Source: an uncultured Aquimarina sp.
Lineage (GTDB): Bacteria > Bacteroidota > Bacteroidia > Flavobacteriales > Flavobacteriaceae
Direction: 5' to 3'
DNA: 64,000 nt
NCBI GenBank assembly: GCA_947500505.1
Contig: CANMSL010000001.1
Coordinates: 496,001-560,000, forward strand
This document shows, in pieces, positions 42,052-51,774 of this stretch. A program made the translations under genes and the position numbers. The notes beneath the pieces were generated by a model. The model worked only from the letters and a program-made list of their open reading frames with translations, made no database searches and had not been told where the DNA came from. Position 1 is the stretch's first letter, and every line of letters begins with the position of its first letter.

Positions 42052-45032
42052 TTAACAAAAAATTTAGCTGATTTCCCAGTCTTACTACTCCCCAGTCTCA
42101 CAAAATAAATGCCGGAACTTACATAAGACATATCAAGAAAATATGTAAACCTACTATTTGCATCTTTCTCAACCAGATTAGAAACTATTGTTTTTCCGGT
42201 AATTGTAAATACACTTAACCTCAATACATTGTCAGCGTTTATATCACTCATAGTAATCAAAAACTGATCATTAGCTTGACTAATTATGGTAAGGTCAGAG
42301 TTTAGGTTCGTGCTCTCGCCTATTTCTACTGTATAATCATGTGTCGTACCAAATTGCATTGACCCGCAGGGTTCATTGAGATCATCACCATTATTCGTAT
42401 TAGTATCTCCTGCCCTTATTCTTAGCAGGTGAGTTCCTAACGGAGCATCACTATCCAGTGAAAACAAAAATGTTTGATCTTCATTTTCTTCTGCGATTAC
42501 TTGATTACTAATTATTAATTCTTCATCTTCAAAAACGGCATCATCGTCATAGTCTATCCATAAAGAAAACTGTTCCACATCACCCTCTGCAAAACCAGCC
42601 TGCACAGTTAGAGCATATACACCTATTGCCCGATCCAGGTTGATTACCAAGTTGGTAAAGTCTTCATAACCATCACCACAGGTAATATCTCGGTTAGATA
42701 TATTAGAAAGTTCAAAAGATGATAATCCATCTCCAAATCTTGCACAATCTGATGTTGGCGAACATAATCTATGCTCAACTTCTCTGGTAATAACATCATT
42801 AGCAGTATCCTGATCAGTGGTCAAGGCAGTCCCAACCTGAAATGTATAATTTGCAAATTCTGATAAATCTACTGTAGTATTAAACGTATACTCTACAGAT
42901 TCGCCGATAGCTATAGTTCCTGCAAAGGTTTCGTTAATCGCGACTCCTTCGTCTAAAGTATAAAAAACCGGAATATCAGATTGTGGAGATCCTCCATAAT
43001 TCCTGATCGTTATCGTAACTGACTCGGTAGAAGAAAGGCCTCCTCCTGATAGCGGAGCTGTTAAACTAATCACTCCTACATCATTTGGTAATAAATTAGT
43101 AACTTCTTTGGTCGTACAATCATTCTCTGGAGTAACATCACCAACCTGATTAGTTTCTGCTATGATAAATGAACTACCGGAAGAAGTTAAGTCGGCCGTA
43201 GTGTTAAAAGTAAAGGACGCTGTTTGTCCGGCCGCAATAGATTCTGTAAAGATTTCATCCACAGTAGTTCCTCCATTGATACTATAACTTACCGGAATAT
43301 TACTTTGGTTTGTTGTTCCAAAATTCTTAATCGACACAGTAATTGTCTCTGAATTAGTAAATGTCGCGTCATCCGGTGCGTCAATACTAATCACTCCTAC
43401 GTCATTTGCCACATTTTCTGAAATTTTAAATACTCCTACGATATCTCTGGCATTATCGCCTGAATCTTCAAAATATTCTGCAATATGCCAGAATGTTTGG
43501 TCATCCACCGGATCCACTGTAATCTGTGCGTAATCCCCATAACGATTCCGAGTGGTTCTATCCACATCTGAACCCACTGCGATTGTTTGTTCTGCAAAAG
43601 TCATTGTTCCTAAAGGATCATCTGCCAATCTACCTGTGTATCGTATCGAAGCAAAACTATCAGCGCTAGCACCATCATTTATAGTTCCCATTGTTGTATA
43701 AGCCATTCCTATATTGCCAAAAATATCCATCGCCATACTACCACACCAGGCACTTTTACCAGCTGGCGAAGCATATGTCCCTTCCTGAAAAACGGACCAC
43801 GGTTGATCGTCTCCGTTTTGACGAAGCTCGTACCATCTGATTGCTGATATATCGTCAGAATCTTGGCGGTTATCTATATCTACGGCAAAATTGAGAACTA
43901 CAGAATTATAACCACAGAATCTTCTGTAATTGGTAGCAAACATTATTGCTCCTTGTAACACATCAATATCCTGTCCATCTGTTCCAGGCTGTGGAAGATT
44001 AGCAAAAGAGCCTCCATCAAATGTAGAATCAAAGGGAGTAATATTTCCGTTACTTACATTTAATTCTTCTGCTTCTGCGATCGTGGATTGTTCTGGATTT
44101 ATCCAGTTAATATTTATTGTCCATAATTTTAGTGCATCCTCAATAACGCCTTCCCAATCATCATCTTGATAATAGATAATCTTGGCATTCCCTGCTGGTG
44201 GAAGTGTGCTTCCCATAGCGTTAAAGGAAGCTGGACTATAAAATCCTCCTATTCGTGCTCCCGGAAGAGGAAATCCTACCATCTGCGCAGTATTAGAACC
44301 TGCTAACATTTGCTCTCTATCAATGACATATACTACTTCACTTGTCATTTGTTGTCCCTGATCCTTATTAGCAGTAATATAATACCCATCAGACCATATT
44401 GAAAATTTAGTATAATCCGGAAAGCTTCCGGTATTAAAACGATATGTATACCAACCATCATTAACCGGGTCGGATCCTCTGGATACCGCTACTAAAAACC
44501 CATTGGGAGTATCGCTAAATTGAGTAATTACGAATCGATCGGCAAAATTATCGTAAAACACAATCGGGTCACCTAAGGATTCTCCAGGAAAAATATTTGC
44601 TAAGGAGGTAGAAGGCACTAAGACATTTCCGTTTCTGTCATGAATAGCAAATGCAGAGTTTTTTGCACTAACATAGTGATTAGGGCCAATTGCGCCAGTT
44701 GGGTCTGTTGGTGAGACAGAACCGGAATTAGCTTCAAACACTAATGAGGGTGTTTTACCAGCCTTTATATTCCCGGCGTTTTTTTGTATTGCCAATAATG
44801 CATCTTGTCCTTTAGGTAGCCCTTTATTTGGTACAATTTTATTAGCATCCATTCTCTTAGGATTTACCTCTCCTATTCGGGGTTCTTCTGGAATTAATTT
44901 CCTGCCAATTAAAGGTTCTACTTCATTCATATAGGTAGAGGAAGTAATTAAGGTAGCATAGGAAGTCTTCTTTTCCTGAGAAAAACCAATGAAGTATATA
45001 AATAAAAAAGAAAGGAAAAAGATCCTTTTCAT
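42048..45032 (-). CDS. T9SS-secreted surface protein with GEVED domain
   Basis: Secreted protein of 994 aa: signal peptide (FLSFLFIYFIGFSQ), an N-terminal propeller-like region (about 85-545, with SPTDPTGAIGPNHYVSAKNS and WYELRQNGDDQPWSVFQEG), two CARDB-like adhesion repeats (about 560-740, each starting NDVGVIS), a GEVED domain (about 790-895, LVINLDRAIGVYALTV ... DYDDDAVFEDEELI ... HDYTVEIGES) and a type A T9SS sorting tail (about 915-994) ending GIYFVRLGSSKTGKSAKFFVN (21 residues split by the KTGK turn). It is exported through the type IX system and attached or released at the surface. It is paralogous in its first 740 residues to the divergent neighbour. Confidence 0.88.
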   Translation of the reverse strand: MKRIFFLSFLFIYFIGFSQEKKTSYATLITSSTYMNEVEPLIGRKLIPEEPRIGEVNPKRMDANKIVPNKGLPKGQDALLAIQKNAGNIKAGKTPSLVFEANSGSVSPTDPTGAIGPNHYVSAKNSAFAIHDRNGNVLVPSTSLANIFPGESLGDPIVFYDNFADRFVITQFSDTPNGFLVAVSRGSDPVNDGWYTYRFNTGSFPDYTKFSIWSDGYYITANKDQGQQMTSEVVYVIDREQMLAGSNTAQMVGFPLPGARIGGFYSPASFNAMGSTLPPAGNAKIIYYQDDDWEGVIEDALKLWTININWINPEQSTIAEAEELNVSNGNITPFDSTFDGGSFANLPQPGTDGQDIDVLQGAIMFATNYRRFCGYNSVVLNFAVDIDNRQDSDDISAIRWYELRQNGDDQPWSVFQEGTYASPAGKSAWCGSMAMDIFGNIGMAYTTMGTINDGASADSFASIRYTGRLADDPLGTMTFAEQTIAVGSDVDRTTRNRYGDYAQITVDPVDDQTFWHIAEYFEDSGDNARDIVGVFKISENVANDVGVISIDAPDDATFTNSETITVSIKNFGTTNQSNIPVSYSINGGTTVDEIFTESIAAGQTASFTFNTTADLTSSGSSFIIAETNQVGDVTPENDCTTKEVTNLLPNDVGVISLTAPLSGGGLSSTESVTITIRNYGGSPQSDIPVFYTLDEGVAINETFAGTIAIGESVEYTFNTTVDLSEFANYTFQVGTALTTDQDTANDVITREVEHRLCSPTSDCARFGDGLSSFELSNISNRDITCGDGYEDFTNLVINLDRAIGVYALTVQAGFAEGDVEQFSLWIDYDDDAVFEDEELIISNQVIAEENEDQTFLFSLDSDAPLGTHLLRIRAGDTNTNNGDDLNEPCGSMQFGTTHDYTVEIGESTNLNSDLTIISQANDQFLITMSDINADNVLRLSVFTITGKTIVSNLVEKDANSRFTYFLDMSYVSSGIYFVRLGSSKTGKSAKFFVN

Positions 45033-45303
45033 AGCTTAGTCTGGATTTGAATCGAGTAATATCTCAATTTTTATATTAAAATACAACTAATACATTAATT
45101 ATAAATCAAATAATCTGTTGTAATTGCACAGACTTCCTAACAAAAAATACGAACGTTTATTCACGAATTTTAATTTGTTATTGTATTTTAATTTCAGTTA
45201 AAAACTGTTTATGTGTTAATTGAAATTTAAAAAAAATTTAGGGTATTTTTCAAATAAGTTGTTCATATTGTAGTCGACTTTTTCACTTGTTAAATTTTTT
45301 ATT

Positions 45304-48267
45304 ATGAAACAGCAGTATTTGCTTTTAATTTTAATCAGTATTTTTTACAGTTCTGGAATATTTGCTCAAGAAAAGCGAAAAACCAAACCAAATATGATTG
45401 CATCATCCTCTTCTATGAGGGTGGTTTCTTCAATTGGATCAAAATCAGCACTTATCCCCGCAAAAAATTCAGATGAAGAAATAAAAGATGGAAGATATTC
45501 TAAAGATAATCGATTCTCCAGAGGAAAAGTTATTATTGGCAAAGGTTCTATAGGAGATGATGCCTTGTTAAAAATTCAAGAATCCCAAAATAAGCGTATT
45601 CCGGGTGCGAATCCTGAGATCGTTTTTGACACCACCGAACAAAATAGCCAACCTACAGATCCATCAATAGCAGTAGGGCCTAATCATGTAATTGCTGTAT
45701 TTAATACGGGTTATCGTATCTTTGAAAAAAGCGGAAATGCGTTAACGGGTAATTTATCATCAAATAATTTATTTACAGCTGAAGATGTTTGTTGTGACCT
45801 TACAGTTTCTTATGATAATGCAGCTGATAGATGGGTAATGTCTATTCTTTTTTCCACCGGGACTGTAGAAGTAGCCGTATCACAAGGTCCTGATCCGATA
45901 AATGATTCTTGGTCCGTATACTCATTTGAAAATATTAATGATTACCAAAAGGTTTCTGTATGGTCTGATGGATATTATATGACAGCCAATGTTAACTCTG
46001 ATTCTGCAGATACTTCGAACGTAGTATTTGCTTTAGAAAGAGATGCCATGTTAGCAGGAGCAATTAGTGCACAAATAATTGGTTTTCCTTTACCAGGGAT
46101 CGCTACCGATGGTTTTTACTCTCCTCAAGCCTTTAACGTAAGTAATGCCAACTTACCTGCAATTGGAAATACACCAATCGTTTTTATGCAAGATGATGCT
46201 TTTCAGGGAATTACAGAAGATCATATCAAGATATGGACTGTTAATGTAGACTTTACCACACCTGCTAACTCTACCATTTCTCAACCTACTGAATTGATTA
46301 CCACTCCTTTTATTGGGGCTTTTGATGGAGGGGCTTTTGCTAATCTTACACAGCCAGGAGGTCAGGATATCGATGCTTTGCAAAATACAATAATGAATCA
46401 GGCGCAATTCCATAAATTTTCTACTCATAATTCAGCTGTATTCAATTTTGTAGTGGATACTGATGGAGGTGATAATGAAACCGCTGGAGTTCGTTGGTTC
46501 GAATTACGTCAATCGGGCGATGGTCAGCCCTGGACTATTTATCAGGAAGGAACATATACTTCTAAAGATGGAAAACACGCCTGGAATGCAAGTTTGATTA
46601 TGGATGATAATGGAAATATAGGTATGGGATACACCGGAATGGGAGGAACTACAGATACCTTTGTAAGCTCTTTTTATACTGGAAGATATGCTGACGATCC
46701 ATTGGGAACTATGACTATAGATGAGACATTAATTGCAGCTGGAGGTGGAAATATACCAGGCTCTGAACGATATGGTGATTACAGTAAAATAGATTTAGAT
46801 CCATCTAATGGAGAAAAGTTCTGGTTTGTAACTGAATATGTAAATACTACAGGTAATAGAGCTAATGTTGCGGGAGTTTTTCAAATAGCTCCGAGTCTGA
46901 CAAACGATGTCGGAGTTGTATCCATAGATATCCCTGAAGAAGGATCATTTACGGATTCGGAAGAAATTACTGTAGAGATTTTTAATTTTGGAAGTGCTCC
47001 GGCTTCTAATTTTGATGTTAGTTATCAAATAGATGGAGGGACTGTGGTTACGGAAACATTTACAGGTACCGTAGAATCTACTAAAATAGCAACGTATACT
47101 TTTACACAAAGAGCTGACTTGTCTGCTGATGGACAAATCTATATCATTACTGCAACCACTAATCTAACTAATGACGAATTAGATACAAATGATGAAACCT
47201 CTATTACCGCAAACCATTTGTTACAAAACGATATAGGAGTTGTCGCATTAAAATCACCTGTTTCTAATGAAGGCCTTGGGTCAGAAACGGTAACAATAAC
47301 TATTGAAAATTTTGGTTCGCAAGAACAATCTAATTTCAATGTATCGTATAGTGTTAATGGAGGGGCTGTGGTTACAGAAACGGTAGCAGGAACAATTGTA
47401 ACAGGTAGTACATTGGACTACTCCTTTGCTCAAACGGTGGATTTATCCATGCCAAATTCATACGAAATTGTGGTTGCTACTTTGCTTTCTAATGACGGAA
47501 ACACTAGTAATGATAGTTTTACTACAACGGTAGAAAATTTTATTTGTAATACTGAAATAAGTACAACTCCAGTAACAATAAGTGATAGTGGTACTCCAAC
47601 AATAACTTCTGAAATAGAGATCACTGAGAATGTTATCATCTCTGATCTAAATGTATCACTTAACATAGAACATACTTGGAATAACGATCTTACCATTACA
47701 TTGACAGCTCCTGATAACACTACTGTTGTTGAATTAACAAGTGGTAACGGAGGTAATAGTGATAATTATACAAATACTACGTTTGATGACCAATCAGCTA
47801 ATCCTATTACAGGGGGCACAGGCCCTTTTACAGGAATCTTTCAGCCAGAGGGAAATCTTACTGATTTTAACGGATTACCTTCTGCAGGAATTTGGACACT
47901 TACTATATCAGATGGAGCCAATGAGGATGGTGGGCAATTGTTAGATTGGACTATCAAGTTTTGTGAAGTTGAGGATGTTACACTTGGTATTAACGAAAAC
48001 CTTGATCCCAAAAATGATTTAAGAATTATTTATAAAGAAAATAATCAATTCGAGATAAGATTTGAGTCTGATACGGTATCTGATCAGTTAGACATGGATA
48101 TTTTCAACCTAAAAGGTCAACGATTACTAAATTACAGACTGAACAAAATAAACAATATCGTTTATTTTTATGATCTCGATATGTCTTATACTTCTTCAGG
48201 GATATATCTAGTGCGTCTCAAAGACAAAGAAAACAAGTCTAAAATTAAAAGATTTGTAGTTCGATAA
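45304..48267 (+). CDS. T9SS-secreted surface protein with proprotein-convertase P domain
   Basis: Secreted protein of 987 aa, paralogue of the divergent 42048-45032 gene: signal peptide (LILISIFYSSGIFAQ), the same propeller-like region (SQPTDPSIAVGPNHVIAVFN; WFELRQSGDGQPWTIYQEG) and two CARDB-like repeats (NDVGVVSIDIP, NDIGVVALKSP). In place of the GEVED domain it has a proprotein-convertase P domain (about 745-890: ISDLNVSLNIEHTWNNDLTI ... GIWTLTISDGANEDGGQLLDW), then a type A T9SS tail (SGIYLVRLKDKENKSKIKRF). P domains often occur with peptidases but no catalytic domain is seen here. It ends at a strong terminator. Confidence 0.88.
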   Translation: MKQQYLLLILISIFYSSGIFAQEKRKTKPNMIASSSSMRVVSSIGSKSALIPAKNSDEEIKDGRYSKDNRFSRGKVIIGKGSIGDDALLKIQESQNKRIPGANPEIVFDTTEQNSQPTDPSIAVGPNHVIAVFNTGYRIFEKSGNALTGNLSSNNLFTAEDVCCDLTVSYDNAADRWVMSILFSTGTVEVAVSQGPDPINDSWSVYSFENINDYQKVSVWSDGYYMTANVNSDSADTSNVVFALERDAMLAGAISAQIIGFPLPGIATDGFYSPQAFNVSNANLPAIGNTPIVFMQDDAFQGITEDHIKIWTVNVDFTTPANSTISQPTELITTPFIGAFDGGAFANLTQPGGQDIDALQNTIMNQAQFHKFSTHNSAVFNFVVDTDGGDNETAGVRWFELRQSGDGQPWTIYQEGTYTSKDGKHAWNASLIMDDNGNIGMGYTGMGGTTDTFVSSFYTGRYADDPLGTMTIDETLIAAGGGNIPGSERYGDYSKIDLDPSNGEKFWFVTEYVNTTGNRANVAGVFQIAPSLTNDVGVVSIDIPEEGSFTDSEEITVEIFNFGSAPASNFDVSYQIDGGTVVTETFTGTVESTKIATYTFTQRADLSADGQIYIITATTNLTNDELDTNDETSITANHLLQNDIGVVALKSPVSNEGLGSETVTITIENFGSQEQSNFNVSYSVNGGAVVTETVAGTIVTGSTLDYSFAQTVDLSMPNSYEIVVATLLSNDGNTSNDSFTTTVENFICNTEISTTPVTISDSGTPTITSEIEITENVIISDLNVSLNIEHTWNNDLTITLTAPDNTTVVELTSGNGGNSDNYTNTTFDDQSANPITGGTGPFTGIFQPEGNLTDFNGLPSAGIWTLTISDGANEDGGQLLDWTIKFCEVEDVTLGINENLDPKNDLRIIYKENNQFEIRFESDTVSDQLDMDIFNLKGQRLLNYRLNKINNIVYFYDLDMSYTSSGIYLVRLKDKENKSKIKRFVVR

Positions 48268-48288
48268 CTTTTAAAGATTTCAATTAGT

Positions 48289-48325
48289 AAGAGGTCTAAA
48301 AAATGAATTTTTAGACCTCTTTTTA
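48289..48325 (+). terminator. terminator of the P-domain T9SS gene
   Basis: A 14-bp stem built on AAGAGGTCTAAAAA / TTTTTAGACCTCTT with a 5-nt loop and a T-run, 22 bp after the stop. Confidence 0.85.
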
Positions 48326-48397
48326 TATTTGTTGAAATAGAATAAATCTGAAGAAATGTAAATTTAAAAATAATTTTTTTACAATAATCAAGACTAT

Positions 48398-49933
48398 TTA
48401 TCTTAACCAGTTTTCGGCATCGACTTTCTCAGAAATAATAGATTTTAATTCTGAAATCAGAACACGTTTTTGTTCCATAGTATCTCTGTCTCTTATAGTT
48501 ACGGTCTGATCATTTAATGTATCATGATCTACTGTTATGCAAAAAGGAGTACCTGCAGCATCTTGTCTTCTATAACGACGTCCGATAGCATCCTTTTCAT
48601 CATATGCTACATTAAATTTCCATTTTAGATCTTCTACAATCTTCTCGGCAACCTGAGGTAAACCGTCTTTCTTAACTAATGGAAGAATGGCCGCTTTTAC
48701 AGGAGCTACCACCGCTGGTAATTTTAACACTACTCTGCTGGATCCGTCCTCCAGTTGCTCGTCTTTTAGTGCAGTAGAGAATACAGCAAGGAACATTCTA
48801 TCTAATCCTACGGATGTTTCTACCACATAAGGAATATAGTTCTCTTTTAATTCGGGATCAAAGAATTGTAATTTTTTACCAGAAAACTCTTCGTGTGCTT
48901 TCAGATCAAAATCCGTTCTCGAGTGAATACCCTCTAATTCTTTAAACCCAAATGGGAAGTTAAATTCTATATCCGCTGCAGCATTGGCATAATGTGCTAG
49001 TTTATCGTGATCATGGAAACGATAATTTTCTTTTCCTAATCCTAAAGAAAGGTGCCAATTGAGACGTGTTTCTTTCCAGTATTCATACCATTTCATTTCC
49101 TCTCCCGGACGTACAAAAAACTGCATCTCCATTTGTTCGAACTCACGCATTCTAAAAATAAATTGCCTGGCTACAATCTCATTTCTAAACGCTTTACCGG
49201 TCTGTGCAATCCCAAAAGGGATCTTCATTCTACCTGTTTTTTGGACATTCAAGAAATTAACAAAGATTCCCTGTGCGGTCTCTGGTCTTAAAAACAAGTC
49301 TGTGGCAGACTCGGCAGAAGCACCAAGTTTGGTCCCAAACATAAGATTAAACTGTCTTACATCTGTCCAGTTTTTAGATCCACTCTCAGGGCAACCTATT
49401 CCAAGATCTTCTATCAATTGTTTAAATCCTGCCAGATCATTTTCTTCCTGAACTCTAGTAAGTTCGATAGTAATTTTGTCAATTTCTTTTTGACGACGAA
49501 GAACATTTGGATTTGTATTTCTAAATTCATCTTCATTAAAGGCATCTCCAAAACGTTTTTTGGCTTTGGTAATATCCTTTTCGATTTTCTGATTAATTTT
49601 TTCTCTAAAATCCTCAACTAAAACATCCGCTCTATATCTTTTTTTCGAATCTTTATTATCGATAAGCGGGTCATTAAATGCATCCACGTGCCCTGATGCT
49701 TTCCAGGTAGTCGGATGCATAAATATTGCTGCATCTAATCCCACAATATTCTGGTGCATATACACCATACTTTTCCACCAATATTCTCTAATATTCTTTT
49801 TCAGTTCTGCTCCATTCTGTCCATAATCGTATACAGCACTTAATCCATCATAGATTTCACTAGAGCCAAAAATATACCCATACTCTTTAGCATGAGAAAT
49901 AACCTGCTTAAATTTATTTTCTTGATTTGCCAT
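48398..49933 (-). CDS. glyS: glycyl-tRNA synthetase (alpha2 type)
   Basis: Class II synthetase that charges tRNA-Gly, homodimeric type (511 aa). Motif 2 is visible in AQTGKAFRNEIVARQFIFRMREFEQMEMQ (split across the loop), with GSESGSKNW-like specificity loop PESGSKNWTDVRQFNLMF and FLRPETAQGIFVNF before it; motif 3 is VVETSVGLDRMFLAVF, and the C-terminal anticodon-binding domain follows (VAPVKAAILPLVKKDGLPQ). I take the ATG at 49933 (MANQENKFKQVISHAKEYGY); an ATG at 49951 adds MDYFCG, whose codons overlap a consensus promoter box. Confidence 0.97.
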   Translation of the reverse strand: MANQENKFKQVISHAKEYGYIFGSSEIYDGLSAVYDYGQNGAELKKNIREYWWKSMVYMHQNIVGLDAAIFMHPTTWKASGHVDAFNDPLIDNKDSKKRYRADVLVEDFREKINQKIEKDITKAKKRFGDAFNEDEFRNTNPNVLRRQKEIDKITIELTRVQEENDLAGFKQLIEDLGIGCPESGSKNWTDVRQFNLMFGTKLGASAESATDLFLRPETAQGIFVNFLNVQKTGRMKIPFGIAQTGKAFRNEIVARQFIFRMREFEQMEMQFFVRPGEEMKWYEYWKETRLNWHLSLGLGKENYRFHDHDKLAHYANAAADIEFNFPFGFKELEGIHSRTDFDLKAHEEFSGKKLQFFDPELKENYIPYVVETSVGLDRMFLAVFSTALKDEQLEDGSSRVVLKLPAVVAPVKAAILPLVKKDGLPQVAEKIVEDLKWKFNVAYDEKDAIGRRYRRQDAAGTPFCITVDHDTLNDQTVTIRDRDTMEQKRVLISELKSIISEKVDAENWLR

Positions 49934-49937
49934 GCCG

Positions 49938-49945
49938 CAAAAATA
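49938..49945 (-). promoter_or_regulatory. -7 box of glyS, leaderless arrangement
   Basis: TATTTTTG on the minus strand matches TAnnTTTG fully and ends 4 nt before the glyS ATG at 49933. Transcription would start at or within a few bases of the start codon. This also argues against the upstream ATG at 49951. Confidence 0.45.
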
Positions 49946-50021
49946 ATCCAATTTACAAGAATTGAAAACGAATTTATTTAATTAATGACCGGATGTAGTA
50001 ATTTCTGTTAAAAACATAAAA

Positions 50022-50053
50022 AAACCACCATATTAAGGATAATATAGTGGTTT
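50022..50053 (-). terminator. terminator of the coiled-coil membrane protein gene
   Basis: A 13-bp stem with one mismatch (50022-50034 with 50041-50053) and a 6-nt loop; the A-run to its left gives a U-tail on the minus strand, 21 bp after the stop. Confidence 0.75.
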
Positions 50054-50073
50054 ATGTAGCTTTTTAAGCTTTT

Positions 50074-50955
50074 TTATTTTAATTCAAACTGAGTATTAGA
50101 AATCATTGTAGGTCCAGAGAATAAATTAACTATATAGTTACCTTCACTAAGCTCTCCTTCTGCAGCATCTACTAGTACACAAACATCTAACGCATCATTT
50201 TCGTAGAAGACTCTATTTTTACCACTATAAGTAAGCACTCCTCCATCGAAGTTTACAGCAAGTTTATCTCCAATTAGATTGTTTTCAGGATTGATAACCT
50301 GAACATAAAGGTCTTTATCACCTTTTTCTGTCAACTTATTTGGTGAAAGAGTAAAACAAACTCTTACTTTCTCTGCTCTGCTTGATCTAGATGTGGTTGT
50401 AATTTTACCACTATTACGTACTCTAACACCTTCTGCCTTAATCCCAGAAGCTTGTAAAGCAGATCCTCTTTCTACAATTTCTGCTAATTTACTATTCTGG
50501 CTCGCTAAGGAATCAGAAAATATAATTCTTTCTGATAAAGCAGTAGAAGTACTATCCAGGTCAGTCGCTAATTGAGCATTTGCAGTTGTTAAACTATCGG
50601 CTAACTTAAATAATCTTTCTCTCTCTTTTTTCAGTTTACTTACCTCTCTTCTATATCTTGCGATCAATGCAACATTAGCGTCATAGTCCTTTAGACTATC
50701 TAATAACACGACAACACGCTGTTTCTCTTTTAATAAATGATCATCCATTACCTCATTCAGGGCAATTGCATTGTCATATTTCGTAATCAATTCTCCTAAT
50801 TCACTTTCAATTAAATCCTTTTCTTGTTGCAAAATTGCTTTTTCTCGCTTTTCTTCGTTGTAAAACTTATACGTGAAGATCCCCAGAATTAATAATAGAG
50901 CTCCAAGAACACCAATTAGTATCTTAAGGGTCAAGTTATTGTTTTGAGTTGTCAT
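50074..50955 (-). CDS. membrane-anchored coiled-coil protein, unknown function
   Basis: Protein of 293 aa with one N-terminal membrane helix (ILIGVLGALLLILGIFTYKF), a long coiled coil (about 35-165, rich in heptads such as EEKREKAILQQEKDLIESELGEL split by turns) and a C-terminal beta domain of about 110 residues (VRVCFTLSPNKLTEKGDKDLYVQVINPE ... LSEGNYIVNLF). The architecture suggests a periplasmic spacer protein reaching from the inner membrane. I recall homologues next to glyS and comF in flavobacteria but know of no assigned role. It is divergent from comF (79 bp) and ends at its own terminator. Confidence 0.75.
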   Translation of the reverse strand: MTTQNNNLTLKILIGVLGALLLILGIFTYKFYNEEKREKAILQQEKDLIESELGELITKYDNAIALNEVMDDHLLKEKQRVVVLLDSLKDYDANVALIARYRREVSKLKKERERLFKLADSLTTANAQLATDLDSTSTALSERIIFSDSLASQNSKLAEIVERGSALQASGIKAEGVRVRNSGKITTTSRSSRAEKVRVCFTLSPNKLTEKGDKDLYVQVINPENNLIGDKLAVNFDGGVLTYSGKNRVFYENDALDVCVLVDAAEGELSEGNYIVNLFSGPTMISNTQFELK

Positions 50956-51034
50956 AATAAATTTCTAATTTTTTTGATGGTTACGTTAAATAGTAAATTT
51001 AGTAAATATAGTAATTAATGTTTATTCACCTAAT

Positions 51035-51715
51035 ATGTTAAGCGACTTAGCTTATTTATTTTATCCTATATATTGCGCTGCCTGTGACAACCCCCTATAT
51101 AAAAACGAAAGGATCTTGTGTACTTCCTGTAGACACAAACTCCCATTAGGTAATTTTCATAAGGTAAACGCTAAAAAGATCGAAAAAGTATTTTATGGGC
51201 GATCCAAAATAGAAAATGCAACCTCTTTATTGGTGTTTGAGAAGGATGGATTAGTACAGAATTTGATTCACAATCTTAAATATAGAGGAAGAGAAGAAAT
51301 AGGGCAAGAACTTGGTATATGGCTAGGAAACGAGCTCTCTAAATCTATTGATTATCAGGATATTGATTCGATTATACCTGTTCCGCTTCACCCCAGACGA
51401 TTACGGGAGAGAGGCTTCAATCAAGTCGAGAAATTTGGGAAGGAAATCGCAAAAAAATTAGATGCAGAATATGTTGATTTTGTTTTGAAAAAAAATTCCT
51501 ACAACCAGAAACAATCAAAAAATAGTCGTTTAACACGCTGGAAAAATACTTCTGAAACATTCGGAATTCAAAATGAGTCCTTATTAGAAAACAAACACAT
51601 CTTGATTGTCGACGACATTGTAACCACTGGTGCTACTATAGAGGCTTGTGTCAATGTGCTTAAAATAATTCCTGGTATTAAAATCAGTGTTGCAACTATG
51701 GCTATCACAGTATAG
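51035..51715 (+). CDS. comF: ComF family phosphoribosyltransferase-like protein
   Basis: Protein of 226 aa with an N-terminal C4 zinc ribbon (Cys14, Cys17, Cys29, Cys32) and a type I phosphoribosyltransferase domain; the PRPP loop is VDDIVTTG at residues 192-199, preceded by PVPLHPRRLRERGFNQ. In naturally competent bacteria ComF takes part in DNA uptake, but the family is widespread and may act in nucleotide metabolism. It starts the plus-strand pair comF - Ig-like lipoprotein, the next frame opening only a few bases after its stop. Confidence 0.92.
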   Translation: MLSDLAYLFYPIYCAACDNPLYKNERILCTSCRHKLPLGNFHKVNAKKIEKVFYGRSKIENATSLLVFEKDGLVQNLIHNLKYRGREEIGQELGIWLGNELSKSIDYQDIDSIIPVPLHPRRLRERGFNQVEKFGKEIAKKLDAEYVDFVLKKNSYNQKQSKNSRLTRWKNTSETFGIQNESLLENKHILIVDDIVTTGATIEACVNVLKIIPGIKISVATMAITV

Positions 51716-51774
51716 ATTTTTTGTTTGTTATAAATAGTCGTTTCTTTGTGTTTTTAAAAAATTGTAATGGAGCT

